In this document: one piece after another, positions 1 to 5,247 of the stretch
How positions within the stretch are numbered: the first letter of the stretch is position 1
Layout: the number at the start of each line of letters is the position of its first letter
Assembly (NCBI GenBank): GCA_027063215.1
Contig: JAMOSE010000185.1
Coordinates: forward strand, 1-5,247
Length of the DNA stretch: 5,247 nt
Reading direction: 5' to 3'
Source: Sulfurimonas sp.
GTDB taxonomy: Bacteria > Campylobacterota > Campylobacteria > Campylobacterales > Sulfurimonadaceae
Position numbers and translations under genes: made by a program
Notes under the pieces: model-generated
Told to the model about the DNA's origin: nothing
The model's database searches: none
The model's input: the letters and a program-made list of their open reading frames with translations, nothing else

Positions 1-729
1 TGTGGTATTGCAGTCAGTGGTGCAACAGATGCTGCTCGTGCAGCAGCAGACATTGTCTTGATGGCACCTGGTTTGAGTGTGATTGTCGATGCTATTAAAG
101 AGTCTCGTCAAATTTTTGAGCGTATGAAAAGTTATACAATTTTTCGTATTGCAGAGACAATCCGTGTTATTATCTTTATGACATTAGCGATTGTGGTCTA
201 TGATTTTTATCCTATTACATCATTGATGATTATCATATTGGCACTGTTAAATGACATACCTATTATGAGTATAGCCTATGATAATACAAAGCTGCGTGAG
301 ACACCTGTACGATGGGATATGAAAGAGGTTTTTGTTCTGGCATCATGGTTGGGAATAGCAGGTGTGCTTTCTTCATTTTTACTCTTTTGGATACTTATCT
401 CGTATATGAATCTGCCACTCGCACTGGTACAGAGTCTCTTTTTTGCAAAACTTGTCATTGCCGGACACGGTACAATTTATAATACGCGTATAGATGATTG
501 GTTCTTTAAACGTCCTTGGCCATCTTGGACACTTTTTGGTGCAACTTTTTCAAGTCGAGTAGCCGGAACTATTATTGCTGTTTATGGTTTTGGTTTAATG
601 GAGCCAATAGGCTGGGAGTGGGCTGCTTATATGTGGGCTTATGCTTTAATCTGGTTTGTATTTAATGATACTGTTAAAATGGCAGTGCTAAAATACTATA
701 GAACACGATACAATGAGGATGTCTTATGA
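1..729 (+). CDS. Type IIIA P-type ATPase (plasma-membrane H+-ATPase family), C-terminal part
   Basis: Partial gene: the frame is open from base 1, so the start, phosphorylation site and nucleotide-binding domain lie upstream. The 242 visible residues begin in the hinge after the P domain (GIAVSGATDAARAAADIVL, residues 2-20), continue through the stalk (RQIFERMKSY, 36-45) and then membrane helices M5-M10. M5 is about 51-67 and carries R55 in ETIRV. M6 is about 72-90 and carries LLNDIPIM (82-89). D85 aligns by eye with the M6 aspartate that is the proton acceptor in plant H+-ATPases (AHA2 Asp684), and R55 with AHA2 Arg655. Further helices lie near 110-133, 139-155, 176-198 and 206-226. The RWDMKEVF segment (104-111) also matches this subfamily. 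Family knowledge: these enzymes use ATP to export protons across the inner membrane. No long C-terminal regulatory tail is present; the protein ends soon after the last helix. Its stop overlaps the next start (ATGA), so it heads a coupled operon. The substrate is inferred from family resemblance. Confidence 0.93.
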   Translation, partial: CGIAVSGATDAARAAADIVLMAPGLSVIVDAIKESRQIFERMKSYTIFRIAETIRVIIFMTLAIVVYDFYPITSLMIIILALLNDIPIMSIAYDNTKLRETPVRWDMKEVFVLASWLGIAGVLSSFLLFWILISYMNLPLALVQSLFFAKLVIAGHGTIYNTRIDDWFFKRPWPSWTLFGATFSSRVAGTIIAVYGFGLMEPIGWEWAAYMWAYALIWFVFNDTVKMAVLKYYRTRYNEDVL

Positions 730-1652
730 AAAAAACAAAAGGAACAACTTTACCTTGGGAACACCCAAAGTTAGAAGAGGAAGATCCAAAGTCTTTAGAA
801 TTGATTGAAACAATAATGAAAAGTCCTACTTATGTAACGGCGGAAAAAGATGCAGAGTTTATGGATTCGTATGAAGCAAGAGGTATTCGCCTTGAGCTTG
901 ATTATCTGAAGCCGGAACTAAAGATGAAAGAGCATGGGATTGAGCATACTATTGTAGTCTTTGGGAGTGCTCGAATTGTTGAGCGTGAAACTGCACTTAA
1001 AAGACTCCGTGATATTGAAAAGATGCTACATAAAAAGCCTGATGATAGAGCCCTTTTAAGAGAGCTCTATATTGCAGAACGTATGGTAGGAAAAAGTATC
1101 TACTATGAAGATGCCAGAAACTTTGGTAAACTCGTAGGAAGAAGTGGAAAAACAGCAGAAGATTGTCGTGTTACTTTGATGACAGGTGGAGGTCCGGGAA
1201 TTATGGAAGCTGCAAATCGTGGTGCATATGATGTGGGAGCCAAAACTATCGGGCTGAATATTAAGCTTCCGCATGAACAGTATCCAAATCCCTATATCAC
1301 ACCTGACTTGTGTTTTTTATTTCACTATTTTGCCATTAGAAAATTACACTTTTTAAACCGTGCAAAGGCACTTGTTGTTTATCCGGGGGGATTTGGAACT
1401 TTTGATGAAATGTTTGAAACATTAACATTGATTCAAACAAAAAAAACAGAGGAAATTCCTGTTGTTTTGATTGGAAAAAACTATTGGCAAAAGGCAATTG
1501 ATTTTGAGTTTTTAAAAGATGAGGGAGTTATTGCTCCTGAAGATTTGGAAATTTTTTATTTTGCAGATAATGCAGAAGAGGCATGGCAATATATACTCTC
1601 TTGGCATAAAGAGCATGGTAATCCTCTTTTTGATGAGTCAATACAGCAATGA
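726..1652 (+). CDS. LOG-family (TIGR00730-like) Rossmann-fold protein, long form
   Basis: A 308-residue soluble protein of the LOG / 'lysine decarboxylase-like' family. The family signature motifs are all visible: GSAR at 80-83, TGGGPGIMEAANRGA at 153-167, FAIRKLHF at 202-209, and the diagnostic PGGFGTFDEMFE at 220-231. Characterised LOG enzymes release free base from nucleoside 5'-monophosphates (cytokinin phosphoribohydrolase activity). Despite the older name, no lysine decarboxylase activity is expected. Compared with the compact ~190-residue LOG proteins it has about 75 extra N-terminal residues and a charged, helix-like insertion (about 85-130) between the first two motifs, as in other long bacterial members. 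The start is fixed by the 4-bp ATGA overlap with the ATPase gene and by GAGG at 715-718, seven bases upstream. The stop in turn overlaps the next start. The physiological substrate in this operon is unknown. Confidence 0.9.
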   Translation: MKKTKGTTLPWEHPKLEEEDPKSLELIETIMKSPTYVTAEKDAEFMDSYEARGIRLELDYLKPELKMKEHGIEHTIVVFGSARIVERETALKRLRDIEKMLHKKPDDRALLRELYIAERMVGKSIYYEDARNFGKLVGRSGKTAEDCRVTLMTGGGPGIMEAANRGAYDVGAKTIGLNIKLPHEQYPNPYITPDLCFLFHYFAIRKLHFLNRAKALVVYPGGFGTFDEMFETLTLIQTKKTEEIPVVLIGKNYWQKAIDFEFLKDEGVIAPEDLEIFYFADNAEEAWQYILSWHKEHGNPLFDESIQQ

Positions 1653-2917
1653 TGAACTTAAATCCTGAAATTATCCACTTTTTAGTCGTTACTGTTTTTA
1701 GTTTTTTGATTGGCTTAGAGGTAAAATCATACCGAAATCAGCACAATCAAACAAAAGCACAAAACTACTTTTTTGGAGATGTCAGGACCTACAGTTTTAT
1801 AGGAATATTGGGATTTGTACTCTATAGTGTTGATGAAAAGTACCTCATCCTTTATGCATGTGGTTTTCTCTCCCTCTCTGTACTTTATGCTCTTTTGTAT
1901 TATAAGAATCTCTTAGAGGGCAAACGCAGTATTCTGCTCTTTATAGTGATGCTTTTGGTTTACTCTTTTGGTCCGTTGGTGCAAATGCAGCCACTTTGGA
2001 TGAGTGCGCTGTTATATGTCAGTATTGTTTTTATTTTAAACTCCAATGAGGGTGTAGAGAGATACGCAAAAGATATGAATATCAGTGAGTTTGAAACACT
2101 TGGAAAAATGGTACTGCTCTCCGCGGTTATTCTGCCTCTTTTACCAGATAGTAAAATCATCCCTTACATTCCGCTCTCTCCTTTTAAAATCTGGCTTGCT
2201 GTTGTTGTTATCTCTGCTATTAGTTATGGTGGATATCTCTTGCAAAAGTATTTCTTTCATGAAAAAGGTTACTTTTTAACGGGTATCTTGGGCGGTTTTT
2301 ACTCTTCGACGGCAACAACCGTTGTCTTAGCAAGAAAAGCAAAACATTTGGGTGGATTCAATGTGATAGATGCCGCCATTATTTCAGCAACATCTGTGAT
2401 GTATCTGCGTTTGGTTGTTGTTGCGCTTTTTTTTAACTTTGAAATTGCAAAGATGCTTCTTTTGCCTTTTGTCTCTTTTTCAGTGCTTGGTTTTATCATC
2501 TCTGCTTTTTATCTCAAAGACTCAGGTGAGAAGCAACAACACCCAGATATTGTTGATAAAAATCCGCTTGAGCTAAAAACGGCATTTATTTTTGCTTTTT
2601 TGTTTGTCGCTATGATGATACTGACACAATATGTTACACAAGAGTATGGTAGAGCAGGGCTTGAGATACTCTCTTTTATTATAGGTTTTACAGATATTGA
2701 TCCTTTTGTTCTCTCTATACTTACTGGAAAATTCAGCGTAACAAGTGTAGAGATAGCTGCAGCCATAATGATAGCAGCCGGAAGCAATAACCTTTTAAAA
2801 GCCATCTATGCCATTTGGTTTGGAGGCATCAAAAACAGTTATAAATCAGCTCTTTGGATCACACTTCTTGGTCTCCTTACTATTGCTCTTGGGCTTTGGT
2901 ATGAGAATATTTTATAA
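1649..2917 (+). CDS. MgtC/SapB family membrane protein with DUF4010 domain
   Basis: A 422-residue, very hydrophobic inner-membrane protein with roughly a dozen predicted spans. The N-terminal part is MgtC/SapB-like: FLIGLEVK at 19-26 and GDVRTYSFIGILGF at 43-56. The C-terminal half has features typical of DUF4010: ILPLLPD (161-167), GGFYSSTATTVVLARKA (215-231), GFTDIDPFVLSI (346-357) and AAGSNNLLKAIYA (376-388). The polar SSTATT and SNN stretches inside hydrophobic segments suggest a transport or binding site, which is inference. MgtC proteins are linked to growth in low Mg2+, and Salmonella MgtC affects the F1Fo ATP synthase, but that role should not be transferred to DUF4010 fusions. The start overlaps the LOG stop by 4 bp (ATGATGA; the second ATG at 1652 is an alternative). 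No strong Shine-Dalgarno sequence is seen, which fits translation by re-initiation. It sits in an operon with a proton pump. The family call is firm; the function is unknown. Confidence 0.88.
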   Translation: MMNLNPEIIHFLVVTVFSFLIGLEVKSYRNQHNQTKAQNYFFGDVRTYSFIGILGFVLYSVDEKYLILYACGFLSLSVLYALLYYKNLLEGKRSILLFIVMLLVYSFGPLVQMQPLWMSALLYVSIVFILNSNEGVERYAKDMNISEFETLGKMVLLSAVILPLLPDSKIIPYIPLSPFKIWLAVVVISAISYGGYLLQKYFFHEKGYFLTGILGGFYSSTATTVVLARKAKHLGGFNVIDAAIISATSVMYLRLVVVALFFNFEIAKMLLLPFVSFSVLGFIISAFYLKDSGEKQQHPDIVDKNPLELKTAFIFAFLFVAMMILTQYVTQEYGRAGLEILSFIIGFTDIDPFVLSILTGKFSVTSVEIAAAIMIAAGSNNLLKAIYAIWFGGIKNSYKSALWITLLGLLTIALGLWYENIL

Positions 2918-2923
2918 AGGAAA

Positions 2924-3655
2924 ATGATGGATATCTATTTCGCTGTGCTAAATTTCACTCTCTCTGGAGCTATAGGTTTAGTGGGAATCTTAACACTTCG
3001 AAAAGTAAGTACACCAAATGAAGTTGTTTTTGCACTCTTACCATTACTTTTTGCACTGCATCAATTTGATGAGGGTTTTGTGTGGCTTGGAGTTGGCGGG
3101 CATATAGAAAAAAGAGCTCTGGATCTTGCTGCTGGTATATTTATCTACTATGCACAAGGTCTGCTTCCATTTTTAATTCCTTTGGCTGTATGGCTGATCG
3201 AAAAAAAGAGGTGGCGTAAAAATATTTTGGGTATTTTGACACTTTTGGGACTTGCTCTTGCAGTCTATACGATGTATGGACTCTCAACAGTACCAAGTTC
3301 TGTTACCGTTGTAAACAACACCCTTTATTATAAAAATCCATGGACGGCAAACTATTATGATGCCAGTATCTACATCATTACAACGTGTGGTTCATTGATG
3401 CTAAGCAGTAGTATCAGTGTTGCTCTTTTTGGAATTTTAAACTTTATAGGCTTGATACTTATCTATCTTTGGCGTCCATATGGATTTACATCTCTTTGGT
3501 GTCTTTATGCTGCAGTGATAAGCGGACTCCTCTATTTTTATTTTGTAGAACGTCGCATTAAATTTTTAAGTGATTTGCGAAAGAAAAGAGATCTCTTTAG
3601 CCAAAAACTGCAAAAAGAGCTTGATGGTTTACAAAACAGAAATTTTTTAAAGTGA
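2924..3655 (+). CDS. DUF6629-like multispanning membrane protein
   Basis: A 243-residue hydrophobic protein with about seven membrane helices (approximately 7-24, 32-48, 66-91, 101-120, 146-160, 164-183 and 188-208), then a highly charged cytoplasmic-looking tail (209-240, rich in K, R and E) likely to form a helix or coiled coil. The N-terminal pattern resembles DUF6629 proteins: a first helix, then GLVGILTLRKV (18-28), PLLFALHQFDEGFVWL (40-55) with conserved-looking H46, Q47, E50, G51 and W54, and WCLYAAVISGLLYFY near the end (192-206). No catalytic function is known for this family. The gene begins 6 bp after the MgtC/DUF4010 stop and has a good ribosome binding site, AAAGG at 2916-2920. 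A second in-frame ATG follows immediately at 2927. It is the last gene of the operon. Membrane location is confident; family assignment is from remembered pattern only. Confidence 0.72.
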   Translation: MMDIYFAVLNFTLSGAIGLVGILTLRKVSTPNEVVFALLPLLFALHQFDEGFVWLGVGGHIEKRALDLAAGIFIYYAQGLLPFLIPLAVWLIEKKRWRKNILGILTLLGLALAVYTMYGLSTVPSSVTVVNNTLYYKNPWTANYYDASIYIITTCGSLMLSSSISVALFGILNFIGLILIYLWRPYGFTSLWCLYAAVISGLLYFYFVERRIKFLSDLRKKRDLFSQKLQKELDGLQNRNFLK

Positions 3656-3767
3656 CCTTCTATTTTCATCTTTTAGTCTATTGTCACGATTTCATATGCT
3701 CAGATAATTTAAGCTAATCATTGCTAAAATAATATAAATTTAACTATTTTATATTAAAAGGTGCATA
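3656..3767. other. AT-rich intergenic spacer between operon end and fic
   Basis: 112 bases with no reading frame. No strong GC-rich hairpin followed by T residues is present, so termination of the upstream operon is not clearly explained. The only inverted repeats are weak: GTGAC at 3652-3656 against GTCAC at 3683-3687, with a 26-base loop. Its 3' half is nearly pure A/T and probably holds the fic promoter. Confidence 0.6.
3733..3738 (+). promoter_or_regulatory. Candidate -10 element for fic
   Basis: TATAAA lies 30 bases before the fic start in an A/T run. Campylobacterota housekeeping promoters rely on a strong -10 and T-rich upstream DNA rather than a clear -35, and no -35 is seen here. 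Several overlapping A/T hexamers (for example TATATT near 3750) could serve instead, so the exact position is uncertain. Confidence 0.3.
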
Positions 3768-4541
3768 ATGCAAGATTTATTGGATCAAATTCATCGAAAA
3801 AAAGAACAATTAGATAAATTAAGACCACTATCTGATGCACAACTGAAAAATCTAAAAAATGTCTATGATATTCAACTCACCTATAATTCAAATGCTATTG
3901 AAGGCTCTACGCTTACCTATAGTGAAACAAAACTTATTTTAAATGAGGGTATTACAATAGGTGGTAAAAGTATGAATGAACATTTAGAAACCATCAATCA
4001 TAAAGAGGCAATAGGCTTTATTGAAGAGATAGCAAATATTAATACCAATGAAATTACACTTACTGATATTAAAAATATTCACCATCTAATTTTAAAAGGG
4101 ATTGATAATAAAAATGCAGGAGTCTATAGAATAAAAAATGTTGGTGTTGTAAAAAGTGATGGAGAGATACATAATTTTGTGCAACCTTTGCTCATACAAG
4201 AAAAGATGAATGAGTTTATTGAATGGATACATGCTTCAACAATAGAAGAACCAATACTACTAGCTACATTGGTCCATTTGAAATTTGTTTCAATACATCC
4301 GTTTATAGATGGTAATGGTAGAACAGCAAGACTTCTTATGAATCTAGTTCTTTTACAAAACGGTTATCCTCAAGCAATTATTAAAGTATCAAATAGAGCA
4401 GAGTATATACAAGCTATTGAAAAATATCAACAAAGTAGTGACAATGACTATAATGATTTTTATCAGGTAGTTCTTAAAAGCGTCAATGATAGTTTAGATC
4501 TCTATTCAAAAATAGTTACAGATGATATACAACTAATCTAA
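3768..4541 (+). CDS. Class II Fic domain protein (probable AMP transferase)
   Basis: A 257-residue soluble protein with the complete Fic catalytic motif HPFIDGNGRTARLLMN at 177-192: H177 is the general base, D181 the metal-binding position, and G182, N183, G184, R185 and R188 bind phosphates. The target-binding flap lies around YRIKNVGVVKSDGEIHNF (120-137). An N-terminal SNAIEG at 41-46 fits the (S/T)xxxE(G/N) inhibitory motif; E45 would block the ATP gamma-phosphate site, which defines a class II, self-inhibited Fic. Family knowledge: these enzymes use ATP to attach AMP to hydroxyls on target proteins, and some also reverse the reaction. The target is unknown. There is no C-terminal winged helix, unlike longer class II members; the protein ends shortly after the core (DSLDLYSKIV, 241-250). 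The start has AAAAGG at 3756-3761, six bases upstream. It stands alone on the + strand, without a separate FicA-type antitoxin, in DNA visibly more AT-rich than the preceding operon. Confidence 0.94.
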   Translation: MQDLLDQIHRKKEQLDKLRPLSDAQLKNLKNVYDIQLTYNSNAIEGSTLTYSETKLILNEGITIGGKSMNEHLETINHKEAIGFIEEIANINTNEITLTDIKNIHHLILKGIDNKNAGVYRIKNVGVVKSDGEIHNFVQPLLIQEKMNEFIEWIHASTIEEPILLATLVHLKFVSIHPFIDGNGRTARLLMNLVLLQNGYPQAIIKVSNRAEYIQAIEKYQQSSDNDYNDFYQVVLKSVNDSLDLYSKIVTDDIQLI

Positions 4542-4552
4542 GGTTATTAGTT
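4531..4552 (+). repeat. Short inverted repeat at the fic stop codon, possible weak terminator
   Basis: AACTAAT at 4531-4537 is the exact reverse complement of ATTAGTT at 4546-4552, with an 8-base loop containing the fic stop (TAA, 4539-4541). A T-rich stretch (4551-4562) follows. Each arm has only one G or C, so the hairpin would be weak. It is the best terminator candidate after fic but could arise by chance in such AT-rich DNA. Confidence 0.3.
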
Positions 4553-4603
4553 ATTTAATTTTGATTCTTTAGTAAAAAAAAGATGTGTTTTTTATGAATT
4601 TAG

Positions 4604-4610
4604 AGGAGAG
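4604..4610 (+). promoter_or_regulatory. Strong Shine-Dalgarno sequence before the small ORF
   Basis: AGGAGAG ends four bases before the ATG at 4615, an almost ideal ribosome binding site. It favours ATG 4615 over the in-frame upstream ATG at 4594, inside whose reading frame this site would lie and which has no comparable site of its own. Confidence 0.5.
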
Positions 4611-4614
4611 AGAA

Positions 4615-4692
4615 ATGTTATGGAATTATTTTGGTTCAGCTAAACTTTATGAAGCAAAAGATATAGTTGAGAATAAGGTTGTAACATCATAA
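4615..4692 (+). CDS. Possible 25-residue small protein, unknown
   Basis: A short frame of 25 residues beginning MLWNYFGSAK and ending NKVVTS before TAA at 4690-4692. An in-frame ATG at 4594 would add MNLEERE, giving 32 residues. The internal stretch LYEAKDIVENK (11-21) looks helix-like and amphipathic; there is no signal peptide or membrane span. Support for translation comes only from the strong Shine-Dalgarno sequence at 4604-4610. It resembles no family that I recognise. It may be a true small protein, the surviving tip of a decayed gene, or a chance frame. Being between fic and the truncated FIST gene, in a stretch that seems to have suffered deletion, the remnant explanation is attractive. 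Confidence 0.35.
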   Translation: MLWNYFGSAKLYEAKDIVENKVVTS

Positions 4693-4711
4693 AAATAAAA
4701 TTAAAAGATAA

Positions 4712-4717
4712 TAAAAT
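4712..4717 (+). promoter_or_regulatory. Candidate -10 element just upstream of the FIST fragment
   Basis: TAAAAT within GATAATAAAATTC resembles the -10 of Campylobacterota promoters. It lies only 3 bases before the ATG at 4721, so transcription would begin at or just inside the start codon. That implies a leaderless message or a start elsewhere. No Shine-Dalgarno sequence as good as those of neighbouring genes is seen; AAAAGA at 4703-4708 is the nearest. Confidence 0.28.
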
Positions 4718-4720
4718 TCA

Positions 4721-4906
4721 ATGAATGTACAGTTTATAGAAGATGATAGTATTGATAGCTTTAAACTTGTTTTCAATAAAGTTTCTAAAGATGCAAAATC
4801 AATTTTGATACTCTCTTGTGACAAGAATGATTATGATTTAAATAAAATAAATTCAATTTTAACAAGTTGTCCTGTTCCTATTATTGGTAGAAGGTACTTA
4901 ATATGA
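4721..4906 (+). pseudogene. Truncated FIST-domain protein (N-terminal remnant)
   Basis: The frame gives 61 residues. Residues 24-56 (from DAKSILILSCDKNDYD to PVPIIG) resemble the first strands of a FIST N domain: a hydrophobic strand ending in SCDKNDYDL, a helix with NKINSIL, then CPVPIIG. In full-length FIST proteins this last motif is usually followed by another glycine and several hundred more residues. Here it is followed only by RRYLI and a stop. FIST domains are sensory modules, proposed to bind small ligands such as amino acids, and are often encoded beside signalling proteins. The stop overlaps the start of the NMT1-type sensor gene (ATGA), the arrangement expected for an intact partner gene. 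The simplest reading is an internal deletion that removed most of the gene but kept its last codons, including the next gene's ribosome binding site. A genuine 61-residue protein cannot be excluded. Confidence 0.55.
4889..4894 (+). promoter_or_regulatory. Ribosome binding site of the NMT1-type sensor gene
   Basis: AGAAGG ends 8 bases before the ATG at 4903 and lies inside the last codons of the FIST fragment. It fixes the start of the downstream gene. Its survival right after the point where FIST similarity ends places the suspected deletion junction at about 4886-4889. Confidence 0.6.
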
Positions 4907-5247
4907 AATTAATAACAATTATTTTACTTTTTGCTACATTACTTGGGGCTAAAGAGCTAGAAAAAGTATCTTTGCAACTTCAATGGCTAGACCAGTTTCA
5001 ATTTGCAGGTTACTATATGGCAAAAGAAAAAGGTTTTTATAAAAAAGCTGGTTTAGATGTAACACTAAAAAAGTTTAACAATAAAATAATGCCTATTGAT
5101 GAAGTTTTAAACAAGAAAGCTACTTATGGAGTTGGACGCTCATCCTTAATCGTAGATAGAAGCAAAGGAAAAGAGATAGTGCTTTTAGCGTCTATTTTCC
5201 AATCATCTCCATCAGTATTGATTTCAACAAAAGACTCCGGCATTAAA
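4903..5247 (+). CDS. NMT1/THI5-like periplasmic solute-binding domain protein, N-terminal part (probable sensor)
   Basis: Partial gene: open from ATG 4903 to the window edge (115 codons, no stop). Residues 1-16 (MKLITIILLFATLLGA) form a signal peptide, with likely cleavage near LLGA-KE, so the domain is periplasmic. The mature start matches NMT1/THI5-like substrate-binding domains: VSLQLQWLDQFQFAGYYMA (22-40), KEKGFYKKAGLDV (41-53), then ATYGVGRSSLIVDR (73-86) and IVLLASIFQSSPSVLIS (92-108). Such domains bind small pyrimidine- or sulfonate-like ligands in ABC importers. In Campylobacterota very similar N-termini, with the LQWLDQFQFAGYY and GRSSLIVDR segments, commonly belong to large membrane sensors ending in PAS, histidine kinase or GGDEF domains. 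That identity is expected here but not visible. Its start overlaps the FIST-fragment stop by 4 bp and is preceded by AGAAGG. A stand-alone ABC transporter binding protein is the alternative. Confidence 0.85.
   Translation, partial: MKLITIILLFATLLGAKELEKVSLQLQWLDQFQFAGYYMAKEKGFYKKAGLDVTLKKFNNKIMPIDEVLNKKATYGVGRSSLIVDRSKGKEIVLLASIFQSSPSVLISTKDSGIK

Larger units (their letters stand above)
4542..4720. other. AT-rich interval between fic and the FIST fragment
   Basis: 179 bases, mostly A and T, with no recognisable conserved gene. It holds the possible terminator at the fic stop, an A-run/T-run pair (4574-4581 and 4588-4593), a 25-codon reading frame with a strong ribosome binding site, and a possible -10 element just before 4721. 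Confidence 0.5.

Noticed and set aside
276..458. Antisense frame of 60 codons inside the ATPase gene
   Set aside because: It lies opposite well-conserved ATPase coding sequence, shows no recognisable motif and has no ribosome binding site. The same holds for the minus-strand frames at 1056-1274, 1960-2160, 2299-2499 and 2509-2805.
726..1652. Lysine decarboxylase
   Set aside because: That name is a historic misannotation of the LOG family. The PGGxGT motif marks a nucleotide-processing Rossmann fold, and no PLP-binding lysine motif is seen.
2085..2279. Same-strand frame of 64 codons inside the MgtC/DUF4010 gene
   Set aside because: It is an out-of-frame reading of a conserved membrane protein gene; its leucine-rich translation is a by-product of the hydrophobic codons.
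3652..3687. GTGAC/GTCAC inverted repeat after the DUF6629-like gene as a terminator
   Set aside because: The stem is 5 bp with a 26-base loop and no T-run follows, so it is not a credible intrinsic terminator.
4574..4593. A-run and T-run (A8 then T6) after fic as a terminator
   Set aside because: The stem would be only A-T pairs and the sequence after it is not a T-run. It is equally explained by the local base composition.
3768..4692. Fic plus the small downstream frame as a toxin-antitoxin pair
   Set aside because: Fic already has its inhibitory motif in cis (SNAIEG, 41-46), FicA-type antitoxins normally carry that motif themselves, and the small peptide lacks it.

Overview
The window reads as chromosomal DNA of a Campylobacterota-type bacterium (Sulfurimonas/Arcobacter-like). 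The basis is AT-rich DNA with tightly packed genes and ATGA start/stop overlaps, plus a final gene that looks like the NMT1/THI5-domain periplasmic sensors common in that phylum. This placement is inferred from protein character; no search was run.

Bases 1-3655 hold the end of one co-directional operon on the + strand. It contains the C-terminal third or so of a type IIIA (plasma-membrane H+-ATPase type) P-type ATPase, a long-form LOG-family Rossmann-fold protein, an MgtC/SapB-DUF4010 multispanning membrane protein, and a seven-helix-like membrane protein resembling DUF6629. The first three overlap by 4 bp, and the fourth starts 6 bp after the third ends, so they are very probably co-transcribed and translationally coupled. 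A proton pump with two uncharacterised membrane proteins suggests a membrane-energisation or ion-homeostasis module, but the roles of the last three genes cannot be read from sequence.

Bases 3656-3767 are an AT-rich spacer with a plausible promoter. Bases 3768-4541 encode a stand-alone class II Fic protein (AMP transferase type), with a complete catalytic motif and its own N-terminal inhibitory motif. Bases 4542-4720 are very AT-rich. They contain a short inverted repeat at the fic stop codon and a 25-codon reading frame with a strong Shine-Dalgarno sequence.

Bases 4721-4906 encode 61 residues that resemble only the beginning of a FIST sensory domain and then stop. This is probably the remnant of a longer FIST gene after an internal deletion, with the ribosome binding site of the next gene preserved. 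From 4903 to the window edge runs the N-terminus of a secreted or membrane-anchored NMT1/THI5-like solute-sensing protein, probably a histidine kinase or diguanylate cyclase whose output domains lie beyond the window.

No RNA genes, insertion sequences, CRISPR arrays or attachment sites were seen. The most noteworthy points are the truncated FIST partner of the sensor, the coupled H+-ATPase/LOG/MgtC-DUF4010/DUF6629 operon, and the AT-rich fic island between two conserved-looking blocks.
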